From contig QRDG01000404.1 of NCBI GenBank assembly GCA_012064385.1, positions 62,001 to 126,000 of the forward strand: 64,000 nucleotides of DNA. The letters are read 5' to 3'. The translations under genes and the position numbers were made by a program. How positions within the stretch are numbered: position 1 is the stretch's first letter; each line of letters begins with the position of its first letter. This DNA is from Puccinellia tenuiflora. Taxonomy: Eukaryota; Streptophyta; Magnoliopsida; Poales; Poaceae. Under the pieces are notes generated by a model. That model made no database searches. It saw only the letters and a program-made list of their open reading frames with translations, and was not told where the DNA came from. Shown here piece after piece: positions 22,309-34,777 of the stretch.

Positions 22309-22449
22309 GATCACTGGTACTCTGGGAGCCAGGAGACTTCCCCAAATGAGAGCCCACATTCTTTCAACCAAACTCAAATTCCCTTTGTCATTACTACCTG
22401 GAACGAGCCGACGTACAGAGAATTGTACTCCAGTCTACAGGCAGGCACG

Positions 22450-22996
22450 GCAAGAACTTTCAAGCGCAATCGAAGCTAGCTGCTGACCGAGGCATCAGGT
22501 TCCGACGTGTGTGTCGACACCTAGCGCCTCGACTCGACTCATCACTCCTCCGACAAGGACGTCGCCGGCGTACGTACGTGTCCAAATGCCGTACGTGTGG
22601 GTTCCAATGTCAAATTTGTCAAGAATAAGCCACCCCAAGTCAAAAAAAGAAAAAGAAAAAAAAGCCACCCGGCCGGGACACGTGACGCTTTCAGCCACGT
22701 GAGAAGACGTCGACCAATCAGGTAAACATGCATGTCGACGGATGCCTTTTGCGAACTTGGGCCCAAGTGATGCACGAAAACCTTTAATTTTTTAGATTTG
22801 AAAAACCTTGAATTTTTTTAAACCAGGTGATCTGAAGTTCTGAACTGAGAGCGACATGTTGTAAAGTCGCAGCTTCCTTGAGTTGTTCGGTTCACACCCC
22901 TACAAATACCCCAGCAACCCCTGTCTCTTCCTCCCAAGCTCACACCGCCCACAAAGTGCACTTGCGAACTTGCGAATTCTAGTGCTCGATCGAGTC
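22450..22996 (+). promoter_or_regulatory. Promoter of early-nodulin-like gene 1
   Basis: A TATA-like TACAAATA lies at 22,901-22,908, 89 bp before the ATG, in the context ctacaaatacccc shared with copy 2. Sequence from caagaactttcaagc to the TATA box aligns with 34,170-34,666, including ACGTG-containing motifs (tacgtgtgggttcc; ggacacgtgacgc and agccacgtgag near 22,677-22,702), which resemble G-box/ABRE cores. Confidence 0.55.
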
Positions 22997-23884
22997 ATGG
23001 CGATATCTAACGGTCTAGTAGTACGACTGCTCTGCTTCTCTCTCATGGCCACGGCGGCGACCGCCACGCTGTTCCGTGTCGGCGGCGACAGAGGGTGGAG
23101 CATGCCGGACGGCACCACCGAGCCGTACAACACGTGGGCCGGGAGGATGCGGTTCAAGATCGGCGACCAGCTCCGTAAGTTCCACCTCCACACATGAACG
23201 AACAAAGGTTGATCATATATAGCTTGACTGATAGAGTAAACTGACGTGTGTTTTTGGCATGTTTTCTTCGCAGTGTTCGTGTACCAGAAGGACATGGACT
23301 CGGTGCTCCTGGTGGATCAGGCCGACTACAACGCCTGCAACACCACGGCGTACCTGGCCAAGTTCGAGGGCGGCAGCACGGTGTTCACGCTCGACCGCTC
23401 CGGCCCCTTCTTCTTCATCAGCGGCAACGAGGCGGGCTGCGCGGCCAACCAGAAGCTCATCGTCCTCGTCCTCTCCGCCGACCACACCCCGCCGAGCCCC
23501 TCGCCAATGCCTCCGTCCTCCATGCCGCCGTCGTCCGCCGCGCCGGTACCGAGTCCGATGTCGTCGCCGCCGTCTGCTTCGATGGCGCCACCGTCTGGCG
23601 CACCGATGCCGAGCCCCATGTTTCCTCCTTCCATGGCGCCGCCGTCCGGCAGCCCGATGTCGTCTCCCTCTGGTTCCCCTATGCCCACCCCAGAATCCGC
23701 ACCATCACCGACAGGTTCAGCTCCGGGCGATGCTCCCGCGGGCACTCCAGGATCATCGCCGGCGTCTTCAGCTGGTGCCGACGGGGCGAGCTCAACTACG
23801 CCAGGCAGCGGTGCTGTTCAGGTGACGGCAGGCCTAATCAGCACGCTCGCAGCAGGCTTTGGCTACGCCATGCTGGCTATCTGA
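22997..23884 (+). CDS. Early-nodulin-like protein (phytocyanin domain), copy 1
   Basis: Exons 22,997-23,174 and 23,274-23,884 with a phase-1 GT..AG intron give 262 residues. Residues 1-22 are a signal peptide (MAISNGLVVRLLCFSLMATA). The phytocyanin domain follows (FRVGGDRGWSMPDG, MRFKIGDQLLFVYQ, DYNACNTT, GPFFFISGNEAGCAANQKL). Two Cys can form the usual disulfide, but the copper-binding His, Cys and His positions are occupied by other residues (DMDSV instead of a His; no HC pair before ANQKL), so it should not bind copper. A Pro/Ser/Ala-rich region (about 148-235) with repeated PSPM, PPS and APS units fits arabinogalactan glycosylation, and a hydrophobic C-terminus (LISTLAAGFGYAMLAI) fits a GPI anchor. 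Expected place: outer face of the plasma membrane. The intron position and 5' region match copy 2. Confidence 0.93.
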
Positions 23885-24629
23885 GTGCTGTTTGTGCGAG
23901 TTGCAAACTGCGAGATGTCACATATATACACTGTGCAGATGATTTGCATTAGCATTTGTGCGGAGCGTAAATTGCAGAGATGTCACTTATACTGTGCAGA
24001 CGATTTGCATTTGTATTTGTTTTTGGAATTATAATAAAATATTTACAGTTTGAGCTACCAGGCTAGGTTTTTGTAATTATATTATACAGTTAGTTGAACT
24101 TAGCATATTTACATTTTGTGTTTGAAAACTAAACGAGTAGTTTATTTTCGTATTCTTTCAAGTCAAATTCGTAATAGTTTTTAAAAACGCATATCCAACC
24201 CCCCTTCCTCGATCTTTCAACATAAAGTCTAACTCGTTGCGGCACTAAAGTTTATGTTGAAAGAACTTGAAGCATCACTGCCTGATCGAGATTGTGATAA
24301 GTTCAGTTGAGCAAGAAAACTAATTGGATACTACTGTAGAGAATATGTTGATTATAGTTATTTAGTCTGAAAAACATAATACCTAAGTTGAGTAAAGAGG
24401 AGATATGACTATATAGCACTTGAGTAAAGAGGAGATATGACTCCTGTGACGGGAGGCCGTACAAGGTATATTCTTCTAACGACTAGTTTGTGTACTAGGT
24501 TATAAGTCACCCAAGACCCAGTCGGTAGGGTTGGAAGACTTGGTGATTGTGACCTGATATCTTGTGAGATGTTCAAATTGTTCCCCTCTTTGTTCCGAAT
24601 GAATTTCTTTAAGAGAAATACAGAGAGAA
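23885..24629 (+). other. 3' region of gene 1 and intergenic DNA
   Basis: gttgcaaactgcgagatgtcac and aatttgcattagcatttg are repeated within the 3' region (about 23,902 and 23,968, an internal duplication). aataaaatattt near 24,032 may be the poly(A) signal. Homology with copy 2 ends near 24,064. Beyond that a short repeat, gagtaaagaggagatatgact, occurs at 24,390 and 24,422. No gene. Confidence 0.5.
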
Positions 24630-25615
24630 TACAAATAGAATGAGTGTAGTTGAGTACGCGCCAATAGCGCTTTCAAGCTGACGAGATCTGCTTTTTAGGA
24701 GTCAGCTGATCGAACATCCTGCTTGTGGATTTGTCACGGAGAGGCCGTGAAGGTTTTCGTTCATTTTGTCGATCCCGTGGAACCATGGGTCCCCACAATC
24801 CCACCCGAGTGTGGGCCACAACCACCTGGCAAGGTGTAGAAGATTTGCACAGCATGGCAATTCTTGAGACATACAAGCAAAAGCGCCTTGGTAACAGCGG
24901 CGCGCACTCTGAAGACTTGCCCTCCCAAGGAAGGCCCCTAGGAACCTATAGGTTTGCTTCCCAGGGACGTGCAGACTCGACTCAACCGAACTTTTTAGGG
25001 GCTTAACACCTTCAGCACCGTGCACCCCTAGGGTCTGCGCCGTCATCATGAGAGGGCGTCCCCTTCCGCTGCATCAAGTGGAAGAGATCATGCCAAACTT
25101 GGGAGCCAAGTTTGGGGAAGGCCTGGTCGTGCCAACGATGGTATCAAACAGGCTCCTGTGCGGGATCCTACTGTGAGGATCACCTACCCACTGGTAGGCC
25201 TAAATCTGCTAAGTTTTGCCATGTACGTACCACCAGCTGGCCAGCTAGGAGGGAGGCACCTCCACGCCTCTTCGGCATACTTTTAGAGACCAATGCCCAC
25301 GCCACCGGGCATGCCTCTCGCATGACAGCCTCTATGATATCCCCTTAGCGTATAAAAGGAGGACCAAGGCAACCGAGAAGATGGAGAGGCTCATTCTGTA
25401 CTTGGCTAGGCTAGAGAAATAGGAAAGGAAGAGAGCTGATAATAAACGATCGGGATCTGCTCCTCTTTTTCCTCGGAGAGCTAGCAAGAACTAGACGAAT
25501 AGGTTCCCCGGGAATCAACTCTGTACCCACAAACCTCCTCCATAAATACAAAGAAAGCAGGACGTAGAGTTTTACACCTCTAGTTGCCCTGACCTTGGAT
25601 AAAAACTGTGTCCCG
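24630..25615 (+). mobile_element. Probable 3' part of a Gypsy LTR
   Basis: A TATA box (gcgtataaaaggagg, near 25,350) is followed 150-250 bp later by tctgtacccacaaacctcctccataaataca and gcaggacgtagagttttacacctc, a sequence style I know from R/U5 regions of Triticeae Gypsy LTRs. It is cut at 25,615 by the next LTR. The left border is a guess. Confidence 0.45.
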
Positions 25616-27024
25616 TGATGCGTCCATTTTATATAGTGTTTATATTAATGGATTTCATACGTAGAGGCAGGTATTCAGTATTTTATCGTGCCAGCACACA
25701 CCTTTTATGTTTATGTATGCAAGAAGTCTAAAACTAAAGGAGAAATTCAACACAGGGCAATTAGTTTAAGTATGGGAAGAAATATGCTGATTATGAATAC
25801 TAGAAGCCTTCCTTGTGGAAAAACAATTCGCTGGAAAGAAACAATAGGAGAAAAATCGCAACCAGGAGAAGACAAGAGAGATAACGACCATCGGTATGGC
25901 CACACCCAACCATACCGATGACCGTACCCTACTCCAGGATGATTGCCTCATCAAGTATTTTAACCCCGTGGCCTCAGATTTCCAAGAAGAGGGACAAAAC
26001 AGCCACCAGACTCGAAACAGTATCGAAATCTAGCCTCTGAAAGGGATCCGGAGGGGAAATCTGTGGGAAGGGGTGTAATCTCCATCGTCGCTATCATCGT
26101 GAATCCCACGACATTGATATCCATCACCATCATCATCAACTCCTCCATCTACATCACCAAATCCTTCTTCCATCTCATTGTAATTCTTAACCCTAGTTGT
26201 GGATTTGCATGAGTACTCATTTATTCATCCATTTGACATTTATAATACAATCAATATGATATTGTGTGCCTTCCTGTGTGAGTAGTTTCATTGGTTATTA
26301 GGGAGATGGGGAAGCCCTAGTATTACTATGAATTGAGATGAACATGTGTTGTTTATTATTGTTTGGTTTGTAGTAATAATCTTCATGGTATTGTGCGAAC
26401 GTCGACTGCACAATACTTTTCCTAAGGGACATGAAGGTTATTAATGTTGGTGCAATACGGAGCTATTAGTGGGAAACACTATGAAAAAAGTTTTCACTAT
26501 CCTCCGTTGGCCATCAACGTGGGATTAACATAGATTCAAGTACATAAACCACTTCCATGGGGATACCCTTAATTACTAGTGCCATGGGTTGAGGTAGATA
26601 CTTGGGCTAGTAGTGGTTGTGCGGGGTGTGTTTCCTAGATACTCTCAGGGCACAACTTTATGTGGGACTCCGCCCTTACAAAGCACACATACGATAAATA
26701 ATGCATGTTTAATCAACTCATAAATATGCTAGTGGTGAAACCATACTTCCTGAGAATGTTTTAGCCCTATTGTAGTTTCTAATTAGATCACCGTTTATTT
26801 TATGTTCTCTCTTTAAATTATTGTTCTTTAATACTTTGTTTGCTCACAAAAAACACAATCACACAATGTCAATATGCTCTTTCTTTCTTGGATTAAGATA
26901 ACTCGTTGGTACATTGTGATAAAACAATTAAACGCGAGATAAAAGATAATTTCCTCAGCTCCTTGTGGTTCGATACTCTTATTTTGAAAACAACAACAAC
27001 AACCATGTGCACTTGTACATATCA
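25616..27024 (+). mobile_element. Gypsy 5' LTR
   Basis: Runs from TGATGCGTCC to ...ACATATCA, about 1.4 kb, and is followed 10 bp later by a primer-binding site for tRNA-Asp, which fixes the strand and the LTR end. The matching 3' LTR is not in the window, so the element is truncated after its gag region. Confidence 0.6.
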
Positions 27025-27034
27025 ATCTATTTTT

Positions 27035-27052
27035 TGGTGCCGTTGCCGAGGA
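27035..27052 (+). other. Primer-binding site (tRNA-Asp, decayed)
   Basis: TGGTGCCGTTGCCGAGGA matches the tRNA-Asp complement at all but two or three positions, and lies just inside the LTR. Confidence 0.7.
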
Positions 27053-27120
27053 GCTAAGTTCCTTTGGTCTTTTGTTGATTATTAATATGCTTAGTTGTCT
27101 GCAGTGTCATAGCGGGCACA

Positions 27121-27950
27121 ATGGTAGCTACTTATGCTCCTGAGTATAAGTTGGTTGCACTTAAATGCATGTCTAGGCCACCTTTTAGTGATTTGATGCC
27201 CGTAAGCCCGAGGGTAAGCAAAGAAGGGAATGAAGTCAACCCTGTATAATTGCTTGATATGTTGCACACTAAGCAGTTTCAAGGAGATGATATGGAAGAT
27301 CCATATATATGCTCATATTGACTTCTTTCCGTAAATATGTGGGATTTTCAAATTAAATGCCTTTACTGATGATGAGAAGAAACTGAAATTATTTAATCAT
27401 ACTCTGGCTAACAAATATCTCTCATGGTATAGGTCTCATCCCGCAGGAACTTTTGATAGTTGGGATAAATTGTCTGTTGCGTTCTTGACTCATTTTTATC
27501 CAGAAAGAAAATTCTATGGAGCAAGACGCATGACCACCAACATCAAGAACAGACTCAGAGAAAGCCTCATTAAGGGCTACATATGGTTTCATGAATTACT
27601 TGATCATTGTCCCCATTATGAATTACCACCATGGTTAGTTTTGCATATACTGTGCAGGACTTAGTGACACAAACACACACGAACTAGACCTTGCATCCAG
27701 TGGAGCTTTTATGAAATTCACTATCAATGAAACTTGGGAACTTAAAAATACAATGTGTATCAATAAAGAAACCTTGGCACTAGATATGGGTAGTGAAGGA
27801 GGGACTGAAATTGATTATGACCGCATTAAGAACTTTTCTAGAGCTGGGAAGTTAGATGAACTAAGTGGGAATTTCAATTTGGACTCTGACATTTGTAAGG
27901 CCTTGACCCCAAAACTATACAGAGATGCTATGTGTCACAGGTCATACTAC
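27121..27950 (+). pseudogene. Gypsy gag remnant
   Basis: Recognisable gag-like blocks lie in shifting frames: an N-terminal piece with CMSRPPFSDLMP (27,121-27,249), a core with SWYRSHPAGTFDSWDKLSVAFLTHFYP and a downstream CPHYELPPW (27,420-27,660), and a tail with SSGAFMKFTINETWE (27,690-27,950). Stops at 27,247-27,249 and near 27,660, and a frame change near 27,340, make it non-functional. Sequence continuity with the element is lost after about 27,950. Confidence 0.7.
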
Positions 27951-30920
27951 ACAATCGAAGGTTACTGGGGTTACCACTCCTAGGCGAAAACCTTCGGCAG
28001 GCGTGCTCGGAATGGATCATCGGCAATGCAACACCTCAATCATGTCATAACACAGGCATGGTATCAATGCATAATAGAGAGAGATCAAGACAATGGAACA
28101 TCTGGCAAATAACAGACTCTACGACTCAAAGCACTGTAGTTCAACTATTATAATAGAGAAAGATAACAAATATTACAAATAGAGGTCACTAACCCAACAG
28201 TACATCAAGAGGAAGCAAATCTAAGTTGTTTAAACAACAAGATCCAAATATGGCCTAAGAGGCCTACAGATAAATAGTAAGTGCCAGCCTGTTCCGAGTT
28301 GCGCCGGGCTGCCACCTGGGAACCCCAGACTACTCGTTGACATCAACGAAGAACCCAGCTTCAACATTTGTGAAGTCCTCAACTGAAAGAATCAACAAAG
28401 CAAGGCTGAGTATGACGTACTCGCAAGGTTACTAGAGCTATATGCTCGTATGATTGGCTTAAAAAGGCTATTAGTTATTTTGCATAAAGCTAGTTTTCCC
28501 ATTTAAAGACACGACTCATGGCATCGACTACCCAGAAGGTTTTTTAAAGGGGATAAGATAGTAAAACTCTCCACCTTCAGATCATCTCGAACCACCAGAT
28601 TCCACCTTCATCAATACAAGCCGCCAAGGCACTTCCCCGAATCACCCTCGAGGAAATGAACCTTCAATCGTAAATTTTCAAGTTTTATAAGGTTCATGTT
28701 TTGTATGATATTACCATCCATTCCCAACTTTGTCCATAACCGGGGACACGGTTTTTTGAAAAGATTAAACCCTGCATGGGTGTACTATTTTTACCATCAA
28801 TACCGTCCATCTCCTTGCATGTTCATTAGTTGTCTTCCATGGAAAGCCGACAGAGTGGGCACGGTTAAACCTTTACCTTGCATGAGTCTAACCCAAGGAT
28901 CATCAGTGTGCAGAAGGACATGCTCAGTGCCTCCAACACCCTGCCCCGCGAACACATCCTAAACACCACCATCCCCATCAACCCTTTTTCCAACATTAAA
29001 CTCAAACTCAAATGGAAAGCTCAAACTAGAGGACCCTTGGCTAGCCCCTCACAAGTTAGTCGGTCAGTAAGGATCCCATACTCCCACCGATGGGAGAATG
29101 CTTGGTCTTGGTTCATGAAATAAGAACTCGCACCTAGGCGGCATGAATGAGGCAAAACATCATCAACCCCGATGGCAACTCATCCAAATCTTTAAGCAGT
29201 TTAATTAATCATCACAAGTTTCCTCATCATCCGAACATTCCATCATTTGTTCAACAATTTATTTAGCCACCAAACGACTAAGCATTCAGCTAAGCATGGC
29301 TAATCATATATATAGCAAATATAAATAACTCAGGCCAACACATCAAACCTATGGATAATAGGAAGGAAAATGGTGTCGGGAAGCTAATGCAACTAATAGG
29401 GTACTCTAGCCACCGATCAAAACTTACATTGGAATCAATACAATATTATGGTGGATAAAATACTTGTGTAAACTATAGGATGAGAGATGCTCAGGGGGTA
29501 CTCTTGCCTTGCTGATATGGCAGGTAGCACGGATCATCAAGGTATCGTGGTGGAACCTCGACTCCTAGATCTATCGATGCACAAACAATAACGGAAGGAA
29601 ACAAATAAATAACACGAATACAAACTGGTACAATGCACACTCATGATGACATGTAAAATTTATGCACTGATATTAACAATAAATTAGTTAACAATTAAAA
29701 CAGGGTTTCAAAATAATTAGTGCAATTATTTGGAAACAAATCCCATGTTTAACTAAATGTTCGTGTTGCATATGAAATATTACAGTACTTAGAAGTTGTT
29801 TAAATATACATGAAAATGATGCCATTATATAGATATTGATTTCCCGAGCATTTTGGTATATTAAACACTATTTTATGAGAAAGTATGAATATTATATGAT
29901 TATTTGAAATTGGCATTTAAATCCGCCCTTTTAATTAATTTTAGTAAACAACCCTAAATATGTTTAGACATGTCTGTAAAATAATATAAACTTGTAGTTT
30001 ATTATTTGCTGAACAATTTGATAGGTCATTCACAATACTTGGATAATTATTTCTCAAGTTATGAATTTTCCAAATTTGTTTCATATTCTGCCATTTTAGT
30101 TATTTTAATTAAAAATCTATAAAAAAAACTATTTAGTTGCTCCTGACAGTGACACTAACACATATACTTTATTTTTCTGAACATTTTGATACCTTTTTTG
30201 TAATTTTTTGGATCAATATTCGAATACTTATGAATTTTACAAGTTTATTCAAATTTCTGTCATTTTCAAATATTTTTCCAGAGAAACAAATGGGGCCGAC
30301 CACTTTACACTGAGGTCGTTGCTAGCCATAGAGGCTGACGGCTGGGCCCGTTGCCACGTAAGCTACCACATCAGTGGTGTGGGCCCACGTCCAGTTTTGA
30401 CCAGGGGATACCACGACCGGCGCGCGCGGCGGCGGTGACCACCGACGGCATCGAGAACTTGCCCATCGAAGGAGCACGCGCTGGAGCGGCCTACTAGACG
30501 AGTTCGACGCGCGGTTGTACGGGGAGCTAAAAGGGGGCTGCTCCACTACCAGTTGGTCACCGGAGCGACGCGGACGACGGCGAACCGCGGCGGCCGACGG
30601 CGAGCTATATCGACATGGCAAACTAGGAGGAAAGGAGGGGGACATAGCTGTCAAGGGGGGAGGCCTGATCACCCTCGACGCGTGGGTGCTCGCGGCGGTG
30701 ACGGAGGAGGTCGGAGATGGCGGCGAACATGATCGACGTGTGGCGGCCGGAGTTGAAGAAGACGGCGTCGTACTCGCAGCAGAGGGCGTCCCGGCTCGAT
30801 TCCTTAGACGGAGAGGTAAAGGGTGACGAGGCGGATAAGATGGTCCTCTTCGATTCGTCCGGGGCGGCCTCAAACGCCGGGGGAGAGCACGGCCGCCACT
30901 GCTAGGGTTTCGGCCGGGGG

Positions 30921-30954
<34 letters not shown>

Positions 30955-31024
30955 GTGGTGAGTGCGGAGGTCAGGCCGCGTCGTGGCCACAGTGCGAGTT
31001 CGGCGGCACTGGCGCCATGCCGTG
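27951..31024. other. Unclassified repeat-like region
   Basis: No credible gene. The right third (30,280-30,920) is GC-rich and gives open frames on both strands, as expected from composition alone. The middle (29,600-30,280) is very AT-rich. The strand bias and lack of coding fit a long LTR or a non-autonomous element in minus orientation, but I found no ends. Confidence 0.3.
30923..30951 (+). repeat. (GA)n microsatellite
   Basis: Fourteen uninterrupted GA units. Confidence 0.95.
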
Positions 31025-31032
31025 GCCACACT

Positions 31033-31410
31033 TATAGCTGGCCAAACGGGCCGGCCCGGCACGGCTCGGCCCGGTTAAGGCACGGCACGGCCAGCCCGAT
31101 TAGTAAACGTGCCGTGCCGGGCCGGCCTGCGTGCTGCGGCGCGGGAATGGGCACGGCCCGCTGGCACGTATATGGCCCGACAGGCCGGATTTAGGCATGG
31201 CCCACAGGCACGAATACGACCCAAAATAGGTAAAAAAAATAAAAAAAAGCCTAATCGTGCCGTGCCGGGCCGGCCCGCGTGCCTCAAATCAATCATCGGC
31301 CCGAGCACTAACGGGCCCGTGCCGTGCCAGGCCCGTTAAGATCGTGTCGTGCCGTGCTCGGGCCGGGCCAAAAGAACCGTGCTTCGGGCCGGCCCGTTTG
31401 GCCAGCTATA
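31033..31410. mobile_element. GC-rich hAT-like MITE, 8-bp target duplication
   Basis: Perfect terminal inverted repeats of at least 26 bp start tatagctggccaaacggg. They are flanked by an exact 8-bp direct repeat, gccacact (31,025-31,032 and 31,411-31,418). The 378-bp body is full of gtgccgtgccgggcc units in both orientations. Eight-bp duplications point to the hAT superfamily. Confidence 0.85.
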
Positions 31411-31434
31411 GCCACACTGTGGCGACAGCCGACA

Positions 31435-31452
31435 GGGGGGGGGGGGGGGGGG
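31435..31452 (+). repeat. Poly(G) run, 18 bases
   Basis: Uninterrupted G18. The length is uncertain in any assembly. Confidence 0.9.
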
Positions 31453-33048
31453 TTGAAGATTTTGCAGAAAACCCCCGACATGTATTTCTTTCCTTTTCTG
31501 TAAACTTTTAAAACCAGCAGGCTTTCAGGGATTTAATTGAGGCACTTAAATACCTCTGAATTTTTTGAAAATATTCATGTAGAAGCCCACGAAAATTGGT
31601 GTTGAAAAATAAAATGTTCTGAACAACATTTGTTCATAGGGTTTAATTATGGCATTTTGCTAATTTTCTATTATTAATTGTATAGCCCTTTTAAAAGTAG
31701 GGTTTAATTATTATTGTGAAGTATTGGACTTCCTTGACAAATATAACAACTTCCCACAAATTTATTTGTGCCATGACCATTATCTCATGTCGCACATTTT
31801 AAGTATGCATGCCATGATGCAAATTGAAAGCAAAAGTGAAAATTGGTTCGAATTTTACAGTACCAAATTGGGGTTGTTAAAACATTACTTTGCAGATTAT
31901 AAAAACATACACCGAGCATCTACAGGTACCCAAAGAAAAATGGGTACTTCTTGTGCGTGTAGAATTACCTGTTCTGGCTAGTTTAACCAAGAGACCGTTG
32001 TGATGGAAGAGACTGATCAATTTTATTTCAAGACCTCCATCACGGTCTAGGCGGAAAATATTTGAAATTTTAGACATCGGGAAACTGATACCATGTAGAA
32101 TTGCCTAGTCTGGTCAGTTCAGCTAAAAGACCGATCTAAGACTATGAAATTATATTTTTATGAATGTGATGCTAGCCATGTCGATGGTAGATGGATGGAG
32201 ACTGTCTCATTTGAGAGGATATAGATGGTAACGAGAGGGGGTGAATAGTTGAATAAAAATTTTACTCTTGTTTTGACAATAGGCTATGCGGATAAATAGA
32301 CTGATCCTAACAACCTAAATGATGCAACAAGATACTTCAAACTCGAAGGATGTTATAAATATATAATCACAAATGTAACAGTTCTGATAGAAATAAACAG
32401 AGACAAAGATGTAACCCGGTGTTGGATTCCATGAGAGGAAACTACGTCACCATTGGAGAGGTGGGTGATATCACGAAGAACACCCGTACGCAACAAAGTC
32501 TCACCTTATTCTCCTTGATCATTCACATGAATCAGAATCTCGATCACTAGTGATAGTTCCTAAGGTGACCTCCAAACTCGCACAAACTTTTCCAGACAAA
32601 AATCCACAACCCGGAAACTTCCGGGCGACCCTAACCGCCTCGGATTTCCCAAGAAACCGAGTAAACAACAAACTTGATGAACTCAAGGGGGGGTCACTTT
32701 TGCCTTGGTGGAAACATAGATCCGGCATCTCTTACTTTCTCTCAAAGGGATTTGAATTTTGTTGGAGAAAAATGGGAGATCTCAATGTTTTGGTGTGCTC
32801 AACAATGGAGGTGAGAGGGAGATAGGAAATGAATTTGCGATGGTCAACCTAGCAAATGGAGAAAAAGGGTAGGTATTTATATGGTTCATAAATGATCCAA
32901 CCGTTGGAGCCTTTCTACGAATATCAGATTTTTTAAGTCAGTTGGTCCGACATGGGACAAGTATTAACTGGTAGACAATCTTCGTTCCATAACTCAACTG
33001 ATACCTCACTTTACAGCAGTCGCTGAGGTTCCTGTTCCTTGACAGGTA
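31453..33048. other. Intergenic DNA, no gene recognised
   Basis: A degenerate ~130-bp duplication is visible: tgtagaattacctgttctggctagtt (about 31,957) and tgtagaattgcctagtctggtcagtt (about 32,094). The stretch 32,200-32,950 has the style of a Triticeae repeat but shows no termini. Confidence 0.45.
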
Positions 33049-33168
33049 CTCCCTCCGTTCCAAATTAGTTGTCTTTCATTGTCAAAAGTGGATGTATTTA
33101 GACATATACATGTCTAAATACATCCACTTTTTGACAAATGGAAGACAACTAATTTAGAACGGAGGGAG
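33049..33168. mobile_element. Stowaway MITE
   Basis: CTCCCTCCGTTCCAAATTAG at the left pairs with the complementary end ...CGGAGGGAG over almost the whole 120 bp, with a small loop around acatatacatgt. A TA lies on the left at 33,047-33,048 and a TA two bases beyond the right end. Confidence 0.92.
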
Positions 33169-33430
33169 AGTAGTACGGATTCAGATAGGTTCTGGGGCCG
33201 ATCGATCGACCCTGGACCCGACACACTGAAACAGCTCCAAAAGTGTATTTTCGAAGGAAATTTTCCCTCAAACTCGATATGGTGGAGGTATATATATGAG
33301 TGGTAGGATGTGTGTATTGGCTTTTTAGCTCATCCCCATCAAGCTTATTGAGATTACCCCTGTTAATAAAATGGTGTTCATATTGACTCAAGAAATGTTA
33401 AGAGGAAATAGAAAAGCAAACCACCGGCAC

Positions 33431-33699
33431 TTGATCTTGTGAAAATGAAGTGTCTCCATCCATCATCGATAATCAATACTAAAACCTGAGTCGACATTTC
33501 ATGGGTAACATTAGTTCTACTCTTACTCTGGTATCATCTCAACCAAAATATAATTAGAGACATTCCCCTATCAGCATTGGTGGTCGCTGAATCGAGACGC
33601 GCATAGCAAATGAGATTGGTCAAAGTGTTTAATTTTGCTAGGACTGAAAAAAAGATTACGCTCCATGCTCGCGGTCTAAGAAGAACCATGAGACAGAAA
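33431..33699 (+). repeat. Upstream block of the segmental duplication, copy 2
   Basis: Matches 17,463-17,735. No CACTA sequence borders it here; the left neighbour is unrelated DNA. Confidence 0.85.
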
Positions 33700-34089
33700 A
33701 AACGACGGCCGGCGGCGGATCTGGTCTGAGCGCCCCCAATAAGCTCGCTGAGTCTTCGATTCAAGGTATGGCAGAGCTGTTCTTCTCGGCTTTTCTCTGG
33801 CGTGGTGCCTCGGGAGCTGCTATTGAGGACCGGCGGCTGCGACTGCGGGTCGGAATCGTCGGTGTTATGCCGTTTTGCCTGCTCCTGATGCTGCGAGGCG
33901 GCATCGGGTGCATGTCTTCCTGCTCTAGCATCGGATAATCTTCGGTTTCTTCATGTTTTTTATAAGTGTACTCCATCATACACTTATTTCGTGCAGCGAG
34001 GCACACATGTATCTTGCTCTATTCTTAAGAGCCATGTAATGTTGTACTGGGATCTTTAATGTTAATATAAGTAGTCTGTAAAAAAAAAG
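33700..34089 (+). mobile_element. Short retroposon-like insertion with A-tail
   Basis: A GC-rich 390-bp stretch ends with tgtactgggatctttaatg...tctgt and an A-run at about 34,080. The bases agaaccatg at the left (33,682) resemble agaacatg after the tail, a possible target duplication. The block is absent from copy 1 of the segmental duplication. No coding frame. Confidence 0.5.
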
Positions 34090-34169
34090 AACATGCCCTA
34101 AATTCTTTTTTTTTTTGAAAAAATTCCCCCATAATAAACTATATAAAATCAGCACAACAAATTGTATCG

Positions 34170-34777
34170 AAGCAAGAACTTTCAAGCAATCGAAGCTAGC
34201 TGCTGGCCGAGGCATCAGGTTCCGACGTGTGTGTCGACACCTAGCGCGTCGAATCGACTCATCACTCCGGCGACAAGGACGTCGCCGACGTACGTGTCCG
34301 AACGGTGCCCAGAAGCCGTGTGGGTTCCGACGGACACCGTGTGGGGTACTACTATTCCTTTTCCAGTGTCAAAGTATTTGTCAAGAAGAAGCCAACCGGA
34401 ACAGGTTCTCCCGGACACCTGACGCTTTCAGTCACGTGAGGAGACGTCGATCAATCAGGTAGACATGGCCATCTACAGCCATGTCGACGGTGCAAGCTTG
34501 GGCCCAAATGGTGCACGAAAACCTTTAATTTTGTAGATAAACAAATCTTTAGATTTTTGAAACCAGGTGATCTGGACCTGAGAGTGACACGTCGTAAAGT
34601 CGCATCTCGCTTCAGTTGTTCGGCTCACCCCTACCGGAGTCCTGGATCGACCGACCTCTACAAATACCCCACCAACCCCTGTCTCTTCCTCCCAAGCTCA
34701 CACTGCTCACAAAAGTGTACTTGCGAACTCTAGCGCTCGATCGAGTCACACAGTTAGTTACCTACTCACCTTCAGAC
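34170..34777 (+). promoter_or_regulatory. Promoter of early-nodulin-like gene 2
   Basis: Aligned with 22,450-22,996. TATA-like TACAAATA at 34,659-34,666, 112 bp before the ATG. Compared with copy 1 it has small indels, including about 30 bp more around caccccta..ccggagtcctggatcgacc, and an extra stretch between TATA and ATG (cacagttagttacc...). Confidence 0.55.

Noticed and set aside
23248..23952. 234- and 188-codon frames overlapping early-nodulin-like exon 2
   Set aside because: Shadows of the real exon in other phases; Arg/Pro-rich and without a splice-consistent start.
30322..31062. 246-codon minus-strand frame
   Set aside because: Ser/Pro/Arg-rich reading through GC-rich DNA, a GA microsatellite and the hAT-like MITE end; no motif.
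31435..31452. G18 run as a possible quadruplex regulator
   Set aside because: A simple homopolymer in unannotated DNA, with no gene nearby and uncertain length.
34616..34777. Upstream start giving a longer copy-2 early-nodulin-like protein
   Set aside because: The extension covers the TATA box and 5' leader, and would bury the signal peptide.
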